DNA of 64,000 bases from Marchantia polymorpha subsp. ruderalis (lineage: Eukaryota > Streptophyta > Marchantiopsida > Marchantiales > Marchantiaceae). The notes under the pieces were generated by a model. It was not told the DNA's origin. It was given only the letters and a program-made list of their open reading frames with translations, and made no database searches. Of the stretch, positions 23,070 to 33,326 are shown piece after piece (positions within the stretch are counted from its first letter, which is position 1; every line of letters starts with the position of its first letter). Location: contig AP031356.1 of NCBI GenBank assembly GCA_037833965.1, forward strand, positions 21,226,501-21,290,500, written 5' to 3'. Position numbers and translations under genes: made by a program.

Positions 23070-26000
23070 TCTGTACTAGTATAATAGTTTTATGACACTT
23101 TTCATTTTTATGGTGGGGGTGACTCTCGGAACTAAATTCATTTCATCCTTGACGGGGTCTTAACACACTCTTTGTTTTCTATTGGCACCGCCTGATTTGC
23201 TGAAAGGATCTCTCTGACTGTTGAATTTCAAAATGGTATCTAAAATTTCCAACTTTTGTCCCGTAGTATACACGAAGCGTGACATCTCTACGAGCAAGTC
23301 CAAGTACTGTAGAAATCTCATCGTATGAGACTTTCTCCGCTGGATGTAAATTTAACCCATTGAGCTTGGTCGGGGTAGAAAAAGATGTCCATGAGAGGGA
23401 ATAATTGTTTGAACGATGACAGGTCTCGAGGAAATGTCCATTGATGATGATGATGATGTGTGCTCGTCACCTATTCTATTCAAAGCCCTATCCAGCGCCG
23501 ATTTCGAATATCCGTGAAACTCGCTCTGCTGCAGATTACACTGCGAACAAAAGTTATCACTTTCTGTTGACTTTCGTGCCCTATAGACGAGGACACCAGC
23601 TTCAAGGGATAAGACTGACTTCTGATTCACCGTGTGTGCAGCTGAGAGGGCCTGCATCGAGATTGTGGCAGCCCGCCTTATATAGCAAAGGAATTGAACA
23701 CAGCTGGATACCTCGAAGACTGCAAATTACAAGAAAAGTCTACATCAAGGGCATCGTAAGACTTTGTGCAGGAACGTGGACTTCAGTCGATCATAGGAGT
23801 CCAGTAGAGTAGAGATTCTCCAACCCAACGGGATCTTACTTCTCACCTTTTCCATCCCGCACCGGCAGAATTTTCGACAGCGTCAGAGGTCGAGCCTGTT
23901 CCTATGCTCCAGACCGATTGACAGCCCATGTAGAATCCGTCCTGGATCTCTCTCTTTGCACGGCCAGAAACAGAGACTTGAAAAACCAAGAAAGAAACAT
24001 GGAAATTTGATGCCTTCGGATTGGTGGGAATGATATGTGCAAGTCGGAAGGAATACATCCAGAGATCACGTTGCTTCTTTGTTCTCGAGCCAAGTAGCTT
24101 AGACAACAAGAGACACTAACAGACATTGATCTCACGGAGCATATCCATGACGTTGTCCGTAAAGCGCTCACCAGTTATTAAAAAAAAAGACAAAGTTTAA
24201 GTGAATCTTTGCTTTTAATACACATTTGGAATGCGGTTTGCTTTTCGCTCATCTGATGAAACATTGAAATCTGATGTTCGAGTCATGTTTGAAGCCGCAG
24301 TGCCTCCCTGCTTCCTCTGACCTCTGTCGAGCGCACCACTGAAAGGCACGCACACAATCTGGAACAGCTCAGCTGACTGAAGGAAGTGCAACAGCTTCCG
24401 GGCTGTTGCACTTCCTTCTGGTCTGCTTACGGGCAGCAGCAATGTCTTCGCTGATAAGATTCCAGTTGGCAGGAGGGAAAGGACGCCACATGTTTGTTTG
24501 ATAGACTTTGGAGGTAATCCGTTAGAACCGAACCGAACCATCCAAAAGTACACGGGCTCTTCTGGTCGCCAAGTGCTCTGTCTCGCAATTGTGCTGATCC
24601 GCACATGCGATGTCAATGTTGGACAGGACGTTGATTTAGGCTGAATTAGGTTTTGCCCTCACAAAAGTGCACAATGCTCGCACACGTGGGACAGACGCTT
24701 GCGCACACATGTTCGTCAAGGAGAACGAGGACGGAAGAGCGAGCTGTCGTGAAAACCGTCAAAGCAGCAACTAGGTCATTGCGCATCTGACTCGAATTGT
24801 ACAAAAAGTGTTGTGCGAAATTCAAAGGCACAAAAACAAATCTCCATATAACATCCCGAGAATGCCTGACACTCTAACCCTCGTTCGGTAGAAGATTCAA
24901 GACTTGATGGATAATGGAGTAAGTTTAGTAAGTTTCCGGTAATGTGGAGCCAAGGTCTAAGGTAGACCGAGGTCCTCGACCGTCCTGGTCTTCTGGGAGC
25001 ACAAGTGTTGCGCATTGGCGACCTGTGGCGAGCGGAAAGAGTCTCACTCGGCTCACTGTGATCATCCACGCCAGTGCTTATGACTTGTGGCGTTTCCCAG
25101 AAGGTGTAGCCCGCCATGAAGAGTCCTCTCATCCACGTCCCAAGTCAAGCAATGGCTGGAGTGATCTCCTGGATCCCGAATCGTTGCTGACCCCGTTGCC
25201 AGGAGAATGTTCCCTGCTGTAGGAGGAGTCGATGATATCCATTCTCTATGAGGATGCGAGCCAAGATTGCATCATGGCAGTTGGCCATGAATTTCTGGCT
25301 GGAAGGGATCTTTCGCTTTACCTTTCGAAGAGCATGGCATAATGGCATGGAAACATATTCCTGTTCTGAAAATAACCATGATTTTACATCATTACCGTTC
25401 CGTGGAGCTTGTCACTGAGCCGTCATGGCGAGCTGAGTCAATGGGTGACATTTCGCGTTGTCGTGCCGACGAGAGTTCCGAAGACCGGGCGAAATTTCTA
25501 CCGAAAGGAAATACGCAGAAATTGAGGAAATTGCAGACATTGCTTCCGTGGATGCAAATTCCGTTCCGATGATGAATCGGGCCGATCGGCGATTGAGACG
25601 CCAAATTGTCTGATCGAGGAATTCGGGGCAAATTTTCAGGAGGGAAGCACTGCTCAGACTCGCGGGCGGATAGAAAACATGCTGATAAAATGGAACAAAT
25701 AACATAATGATTAAATAACTGATTGAAATCGAAAAAACTGACTCGGATGCAGACGAGGACGAATTTGGAGCTCTGTCACTCGTTGCTTCTCGTATTGATG
25801 ACTCATGATTCAGATCTCCGCCTGGCAAGGTCCGACGCTGACACACCTCAATGGCAGCCCCCTTTCCCCTTTCTCTTCACATCATCTCCGAAGCTACGTC
25901 GTTGACTCAGTCTCCTCCTACCACGTTGACTCCTTGACGCCGCACCACACAACAGACATCACCTCCCACCACTCATGCCCGGCGGAAATATCGTAACGCT

Positions 26001-26365
26001 CTTCTAGCAGCGGCACATACCCGAAAATTCATCCTCAAAATTATCCACCCGCTTCGATACTACTTGATCACGGTTTCGGCCCAGGAGAAAACAATTAAAC
26101 ATTATTATTAGTGCTTTCTCATTATAGTCTCCCTGATGTCGTTTCCTTCGTCGTAGAAGCTTCTCGGGGTGAAACTCATGTCCCTCTCGAGAGGCCTGCC
26201 TGAATATGGAATTTTCCATGGCATCGAGAGGGGCTACCACGAGGAGGGAGGGAGGGAACCACGTAAGGCGTGAGGGAGAGGCGACGACCGAGTAAGTGGT
26301 ACCGGAAAGCAGTGGATGGAGGTTTCCGGAAGTAGCGGGCGACGACGGCGGAGCTCTGGGAGGCT
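23070..26365. other. Gene-like but unresolved region, unit 1
   Basis: Collinear with about 50155-53395. Coding-like pieces appear on the plus strand. One is EEMSIDDDDDVCSSPILF near 23430-23515, where both differences from unit 2 are silent. Another, 24098-24174, reads TDIDLTEHIHDVVRKAL between an AG and a donor that is GT in unit 2 but lost here. A third is near 24435-24630 (DKIPVGRRERTPHV). No continuous model emerges; frames differ between units and most differences are replacements. Possibly a decayed gene or a long noncoding transcript. I do not recognise it. Confidence 0.3.
24379..24418. repeat. Hairpin whose loop is inverted relative to unit 2
   Basis: Perfect 16-bp arms 24379-24394 (GAAGGAAGTGCAACAG) and 24403-24418 with loop CTTCCGGG. 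In unit 2 the same left arm (51452-51467) is followed by CCCGGAAG, the exact reverse complement of that loop, and the right arm is gone. Confidence 0.85.
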
Positions 26366-27489
26366 CGTCACTAAACTGCAGGCTAGATCATCCCCGACCG
26401 TATGCCTGTGGGCGACGGCATACGGTCATTAACGGCTCCCCACTTTCGGGGGAACGCGAGCTCTGCCCGGGAAGGCTTTCCGATACGCACGCACCCCGAC
26501 CTCCCGCTTCGACTAGGGAGTGCCGCCCCTCTCCCGGGCTTAGGGAAGCCGTTAGTGGCGAGTGTCGAATTGCTAACCAAAGACATTTTTTATTCTCATC
26601 ACAACACTGTGAACAATTTTGGGTTACTCCCCAGTATATGTGCGCTGTATTTTAGAGTGGGATGCAAACACTATGCGTCGGGCTACTACTGCGGCCCGAG
26701 CCGGATTCGACTCATCTGACTGTCTCTCTCGTGCTCGCGAAATGAGATTTTGCATTTCCAGCTCTAGGTCGAAGTAGTTGAGATAATAATCTTTACTTCA
26801 AGTCTTTATCTCGGAGGGCTACAGTTAAATTCTGTATGTCCCTACGTGGCAAAGTAATCGAAGTAATTTCCGCTTCAAATAATTCTCTCATAAGGCTTCA
26901 GTTAGAAGCACATAATGGTGAAATTACAATGACTGAGAGACATTTTTCTAAATCTTCACTTCGCATTGGCAGGAGAAGCTGGAGGTACGCGAAGTAACTT
27001 TCACTTCAAATAATTATCTTACAGTGTTTAAGGAAGAAACTTATAATGTACACTCTGATCAACATTCAAATCAAATAATTCCCCTAATGGGTTTCAATTC
27101 GAAGCGCATGATGGGTTAATTACTCTAATTAAGATTCCTTTCCAATGTTTCCGCATACGGTTTGGTTTGGTTACCAATATTTAATATGAAGGTCACATTT
27201 ATGCTGGTTGACGAGACTACGAAATTGTTGAAATTTTGCAAATCAAGCTTGGAACAAAATAAACTACGGGTGAGGCCCCAAACATGCTCACAGTTTTGTG
27301 AGAAAAAAACTACAGAGTACAAGTTCCCTGCGGGGAAGGGAGGCAACGAGGGAGGAGCCCGATGGTCGAGCGGGAGGGCCCTCCCGATAGTCGAAGCGGG
27401 AGGTCGGGCTGCGGGCCAGGGACCGCCTGGCATCGGGCCCGGGCGGGCAGAGCTCGCGTTCCCCCGAAAGTGGAGAGCCCTTAGTGACG
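26366..27489. mobile_element. Long-TIR non-autonomous DNA transposon private to unit 1
   Basis: 1124 bp absent from unit 2 (site near 53398). Outer ends CGTCACTAA and TTAGTGACG are inverted repeats flanked by AGGCT on both sides (possible 5-bp target duplication). Imperfect inverted repeats of up to about 200 bp follow inside, GC-rich, sharing CCACTTTCGGGGGAACGCGA and CGACCTCCCGCTTCGACTA. The core is AT-rich with AAATAATTCTC- and AAGTAA-type motifs recurring. No transposase. A short extra piece (about 26375-26430) with its own hairpin (26396-26426) sits inside the left repeat. Superfamily uncertain; CACTA- or MULE-like are options. Confidence 0.75.
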
Positions 27490-28705
27490 AGGCTGGGGGA
27501 GGAGCGTGGGCGGGCAACGGGTAGAGGAGACGAGACGAGAGGAGGAGCAGGAGCCGCAGACCAGGACAAAGGCGAGGACGGGGAAATGCGGGGTCATTGA
27601 CGGAGGGAGCGAAGCCATCGTCAATGGAAATTGAGCTTAAAGCTCGCGGCACGAGGCGCAGTAGCAGCTGCTGCCGCTGATTAGAATCTTGATCCGCACT
27701 TTCTTGCACGCTCGGGAATCGATTCCTCGCTCGAGTCGGTACGTGCTATTCGTGCGATTCGTGCTCTGTCGGAGCCTCATTTTCCTGCCTCGACGTCACG
27801 AGCGGTGACGACAAGATCGAGCGGCTTGTGGGTCGCCTCGTGGTTTTTTCTTTTTTTGTTGTTGTTGTCGCCTTCGGTTCGTTTTCGCCTGTGAATCGGC
27901 TGGCCCGAGGTCGAGGTTGTTGCGCCGAAGTTGGTGGCATATCCAGGCTTTCTGCTCGTCTAGGTCTACAGTGTGATATCGGGTCCGGGACCGGATCTCT
28001 CCGTGTCGACGACGCGTTCGCTTTGGACTTATGTGGAGATCATCCTGAATTGGATCACTTGTAAACGTGCTGAGAGCTGGAGGGTGTCTGCGGTCAGGTC
28101 TGCGGGGTGCGGACCTGAGGGGACGACGAACAGCGTCGATTTGTGATTCTGATGCTCTTCTTCCGCTGAAGCCTGTCATTGTTTGAACCGTTTCAGGAGA
28201 ATCAAAGAGAAAAAGAATTGTCTAATCGTAACGGGCAGTGCGCTTTCTCCGTGCACGCGTTCTGGACGTTTTCTTCACGTCAGCTCAGATTTGCGCCTGG
28301 ACAGTCCGTTGACATTGGAAACTTGGTCCGCGGTTGAACTCGAAGAAGGGGAGCAGGAAACTGAAGAGCTTGTGGAAGAATCCGGATTGTGATAGAAGTG
28401 TACGATTGAAGCACTGGTGCTCTGAGGTTTGTCAGATCTCGAACCACTCTGCAAGGCAGGTCGAAAGTCGACTGCGGTGGGTTGCAGGGAAGAAACCGGC
28501 GGTGATCATCGTGCGGAAGGAATTATCGAAGTTAGAAACACTTCAAAAGGAAGGGAAATTGTTACGTTGTGTAGCACAAACAGGTTCAGGCAGCACGGAG
28601 CGCATCAACCTTTTATTCTCTTTATCGCCAAAATCCCGGGTTCTCCTCGCGGAATAATTGCATATCTCAAGCAGAACCCCAACTTGGAATCAAAGGGCTA
28701 ATAGT
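27490..28705 (+). promoter_or_regulatory. Promoter and 5' leader region of truncated RGLG, unit 1
   Basis: GC-rich stretch directly upstream of the ATG at 28706, collinear with 53400-54655. It probably holds the transcription start and a leader, perhaps with a leader intron ending at the TTTCAG near 28195. The start site cannot be fixed from sequence. Open frames here are GC-driven. Confidence 0.4.
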
Positions 28706-31700
28706 ATGGGCGGCGGCCAATCGCACGTGAAGCCTCCCGCGCCTGAGTTCGATACATCGAGGCCTGTCCCATCAGCTTCACGGCTGAACCGACGCTTTTC
28801 GAGGAAATTTTCGTATATATCTGATCAATACCAATCCCTCGAACAGGCAAGTAGTTTTTTAAGGACAACCTCCATATGATTGCCACCTCAAAAATGGCGA
28901 ATAATTAGCTCAATTTCGCCCAAGGAGACGACGGAGATGAGCGTTTGGGGATCTTAGCTGGACGTATTGTTGCCAGTAGCTTGTCATGATTTTTTTGCCA
29001 TCAAACGCGACAGTTACGCGACTTTGTTTCAGTGAGCTCCCTCTTGTTCTGCTCCGTCGGCGAGTGTAATTTGGGGGGTGTAGACGTCCAACTAATACTT
29101 GTTCCCTTTCGTACGTGCTTTTGTTGTATTGTGTCAATAAGGAAGAAATTAATTTTTCGTTCTTGATACAGGTCACAGAATCCCTAGTGAACGCCGGTCT
29201 AGAATCGTCAAACCTGATCCTGGGGATTGACTTCACCAAGAGCAATGAGTGGACTGGTAAGGGTTCAAACCTGAAGTTCAAATTAAGCGTCCGGACTAGT
29301 CCTTTCGTGCACCCTGCTCTCCGCAAGGGGACTCGAACTCGTAATTCAGTACGATATTAAAGCAGGGCGTGCATCAGGACGACACAAGGTCGAATGGTAG
29401 TTGTTTGCATGCATAAAAGGCAGCTGGTTATTGGAGTACACCAGTTTGTAGACAGCATCAGCTTCTGCCAGCGAGTACAGTCGGATAGACAGCCTCACAG
29501 ATATTTACGTGCAAAGATAGCCATTTACACTCTGAAACGCCTCCGGGGTCGACTTCAACTCAGTTTGACACGTGGAACGTGCTTCATATTTTCCAGGAAA
29601 GCAGTGCTACAATGGGCGTAGCCTTCACGCAATTGGAGAGCACTATAATCCTTACGAATATGCCATATCCATTATCGGTCGAACATTGTCAAAATTCGAC
29701 GAAGACAACCTGATACCATGTTTTGGCTTCGGAGATGGTGAGTTCTCGATTCTTTGATTTATCGTTTAGTCCGTGATCGTCTTCCACTATCTTTGAGCAC
29801 CGCCTTCTGTTGTCGTCGATCAACGCCAAAGTACGTCATGCATAGGAGATTGATCTAAAGACAGAACGGGGATTTCTAGTAATCATATGGTCAGTTGAGT
29901 ACGGAAGTTTATGACCTTTATAAGACTTCGCTGTGGTAGATTTGGCACCTTCTTCATCTCCTTTAACAACCTGTAGAGGACACGTCCATCTTATGAGCAA
30001 TTCTATATCGAGCCTTATGGATTTATAGTCTGGGTTTGCAATGGTCTTCATTTAGGACAAACATATGACTGAGTTAGAAAGTTTATTTAAAAAAAAATAA
30101 AACCCTTTATTTTCAGTGTGAGGCCTCTTTTTGTCGGATGAACTCTCTCTGGCAACTTGGCGTTTCAGGCAGAGGACACGTGGCAAATTCCTAAAGTAAT
30201 TTACGTCTTGCTCTCTAGCCTTCTCACAAATGCCTGGTGCAATTCGCAGCTCCAACCCATGATCACTTCGTGTTTAGCTTCTACGAAGATCAGCGTCCAT
30301 GTCACGGTTTTGAGGAAGCGCTTCATAGATACCGACAGTTGGTGCCTTGTCTTCGCCTTGGTGGTAGGTCTAAAACATCGCGATATGTTATGTAGCTCAG
30401 AAGCGTGATGCCGTTTTCTGTGGATCTACTTTTCAAATGAAGTTGTGACAAAAGACTTCGATGTAACTGAAAGATGCATCTAGATTTATCCAATTTGTCG
30501 CTCCTCAGTTCTGCAGTCGTATCTGTTCGTAAAGCTTGGAATGCACCTGCTAGGATTTATTACCGGCTGACTTTAAGCTTACAAGCCCACGAGCAGATCA
30601 GCAGAAGTTTGCGATTTGAGGGAAGTTGAACAGATCAAACTGCACGAATGCCTCTGGCTCGGCGAATTGTAGAATCAGTCTAAACTAGAAATGCGTCGTT
30701 TACAGGACCTACATCTTTCGCCCCAATCATCGACGCAGCCGTGGGCATCGTGGAGGAAAGTGGTGGTCAATATCATGTGCTAGTCATCGTTGCGGATGGG
30801 CAGGTATGCGTGCTTGTGAAGTCAGTTCCATTTGCTTGCAGACTCTGAGTTGGCCTTGTAACGCTTCGATCGTTTCAGTGTCATTGTCAGCACTGGGGGT
30901 AGGGTGAGAATCATAGTCTCCACGTGAACACATTTACATGGAAATTGTAGTCGAGCTAAGGTTTCCACAGCAGATGGCGGTTTTTTTGAATCCGAGTTTA
31001 TCGCGTAGTTGCCTGGACCTGAGCGGGAAACGAAGCATCGTCTTCAAATAAATGCGCGAACATTCTTAAGGGAGAGGCGCGCTAGGTTGAAAGTATGCAT
31101 ATGGGATATAGTGGCTGTTCAAAACCTTCAACATGTCCAAATGACGCATTGGTTGCGCTAACTGTGCAATTCGGCGTTATTTTCTGAATCGCAGGTCACA
31201 AGTAGTGGCGAGACAGGACCTGGAAAACTCAGTGCTCAGGAGAAAGCGACTATTGATGCAATAGTGGCAGCCAGGTACGTTCTGTTTTATATCGTGTGTT
31301 GATGTTGTTTCTAGGTTTTTCAAATATGTGAAATATCGGATCCAGATTGAAAATAGCTGCTGCCAAGATCTTCAAATATATCTGATTCCAACGACGTGTG
31401 CAGTGACCACCCCTTGTCAATCATACTGGTTGGTGTGGGTGATGGACCTTGGGATATGATGCGGGAATTTGATGACAATATCCCAGCCCGCGCATTTGAC
31501 AATTTTCAGGTGTGCCACCTCTAGGAGACATTTGTCTGTTGATTACTACAGCTTATGAGATATGTTCGAGTGTGAAAAAAAAAGTTGTCCCCATTTTTGT
31601 CCAAGGAATGGTCACAGGACTAGTGTTCAGTTATCCCTCCTGTGAGTTAAGCGCAACACTTTGATGAAGTTGTATCGTCTTTCTTGCAGTTTGTGAACTT

Positions 31701-32267
31701 TACGGATATTATGTCGAGAGGTTTGCCGATGGAACAGAGGGAAGCAAAGTTCGCCCTGTCTGCATTGATGGAGATCCCACAACAGTTCAAAGCAACTCAA
31801 GAGCTTCGATTGTTGGGGTAATATTCTCAAACGGATCGTCAAGTCTGTGAAGCTGATTTCCATCTTGATTAGTTGATGAATTGAAAGTGTGACAACCTCC
31901 AATGAAGTTTATTTTCTGATGTGTGAGTGAATGTTTTACGGTTTTTGAATTTGTTTACTCCAGGCGACGTATGGGACGAACTCAACACATTCAACCTCTA
32001 CCTCCACCTCAAGCAGTGTTACACGCAGATTCCCAATTACGTTCTGGTTATGCCCAGCCTGGTGGCTACACTCAGTCAGGAAGCTTCGCTTACAACCCAG
32101 GCGTTTCCAGGGCCGTTCCGCCTTACGCGTCTGTTGATACTTATCCTCCCAAGTACACGTCGCCGCCTGATTACAGGAATTTACCACCACATCAATACCC
32201 ACCTCCCGCATCAGCTTATACGTACCCCCCTCAACAAAGTAGAGTACCTGAAGTTCCAAAAGAATAG
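28706..32267 (+). pseudogene. RGLG-type ubiquitin ligase copy lacking RING, with premature stop
   Basis: Exons 28706-28846, 29172-29256, 29597-29737, 30250-30363, 30706-30803, 31195-31274, 31404-31509, 31690-31817 and 31964 onward match the intact gene in unit 2. The N-myristoylation start MGGGQS, the VWA/copine domain with the MIDAS-type DFTKS motif and the Pro/Tyr-rich linker are present and in frame. In the linker exon a CAG of unit 2 is TAG here (32265-32267). The duplication junction also removes both RING exons. If transcribed, it would make a membrane-anchored VWA protein without ligase activity; whether it is expressed is unknown. Confidence 0.88.
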
Positions 32268-32416
32268 AACGAAGAGCAGGTTTGTTATTCAATGCTGGAG
32301 CTTTTTAGTTTATCTACTTAAAAGGCTCTTCTTGTGAAATCGCTTGCTTAATCTGATATCAATAGAAGAAGGGATCATCGAGGAAAGTACGCACGAGTTG
32401 TGTACTTGTCTGGTGT

Positions 32417-33326
32417 TAATGATTCAAATGACACTCAATTCACCATGAACATTGGAGGAACGAGGTACTTCTAAAGGCCGAATGGATTCATGAGTATCAA
32501 ATGCACGACAGTTGCACTCAATTGGTGATACTCGCAGTTGAGACTTGAATGTGGTATGCCCTTAGAGCAAGGCACTAACAATTTGGATTCTTTTCCATGC
32601 AACTACAGGGGCTACTTTTCACCAGAGTATGCACTAGAAGGCGTCTTATCCGAGAAACTGGATGTGTAAAGCTTTGGTGTTGTCTTGCTGGAAATCGTTG
32701 CTGGAAGACAGTGCATCGATCTGAAGTTGCCACAGGAACAAAGTATTCTACGCTCCTGGGTGGGTGATTCTTATATTGCACTGCATCATTATAGCACGAA
32801 CATTCCAAATCCAGCTCATAAAGTTTCAGGCTTTGAGGAGATACTCATCTGCCTCCTTTCTCTGCTACTTCTGCCCATTTCACTCATCAGAATACCGTCG
32901 CGAATCTGATTACAGCTATTTTCCTCTTCAACCTCTCAATTCTCATGACATGCGCAGGCTATAACTTTGTACACGGAAGGCAAGGTTTTGAACTTGGTCG
33001 ATAAAAGATTGGAGGGCGATTATGACGAAGAAGAAGTACTGCTCGTGGTGAACATGGCTCTGTCTTGTCTGCAAGCAGATCCCAAGAAACGCGCAACGAT
33101 GTCTCAACTTTTGAACGTCCTCATGAAGAACTCAAATGCAAGTGTAGCTGTGGACATCGTCAACGAGCTAAAATCCCAGACACCATACTTGTGGAGCATA
33201 TCAGAGGACGAACACTACGTGGATGCCTATCCTAGTAGACAAGGCGTTCAAGGAGAATCAGCCGAACTTGCCTTAATGTCATCATTTGCCGCCGATTCAC
33301 AAGCCTCGGTTATGGTGCCTCGATAG
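32417..33326 (+). pseudogene. Truncated receptor-kinase copy fused to the RGLG intron
   Basis: Begins inside the exon after DFG (the codons for NDSNDTQ onward), then exons 32609-32759 and 32958-33326. The whole ectodomain, transmembrane helix, ATP-binding and catalytic motifs are missing. In the middle exon a Tyr codon (TAT) has become TAA at 32667-32669. The last exon is open and ends at the same stop as the intact gene. It has no promoter of its own and sits downstream of the truncated RGLG. Confidence 0.93.

Larger units (their letters stand above)
1913..32418 (+). repeat. Tandem segmental duplication, unit 1
   Basis: About 30.5 kb that aligns in the same orientation with 32419-58373. It begins inside the DFG exon of the receptor kinase and ends in an intron of the RGLG-like gene. 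Landmarks found in both units in the same order include kinase exons, a hAT-like element, U2 snRNA fragments, hairpins, an AT-rich block, a GC-rich block and the RGLG gene. It is longer than unit 2 chiefly because of the private gypsy element (6.05 kb), a MITE-like element and a long-TIR element. Confidence 0.95.

Noticed and set aside
23443-23460. GATGATGATGATGATG microsatellite
   Set aside because: Short trinucleotide run that could encode Asp repeats; too common to be of note by itself.
27125-28179. Long GC-rich ORFs on both strands upstream of RGLG
   Set aside because: They are low-complexity Arg/Ser/Pro-rich frames caused by high GC and cross the transposon boundary at 27489.
29255-29345. 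GGTTCAAACC and GGACTCGAACTC, tRNA-like T-arm matches
   Set aside because: No acceptor, D or anticodon arm can be built around them; they lie in an RGLG intron.
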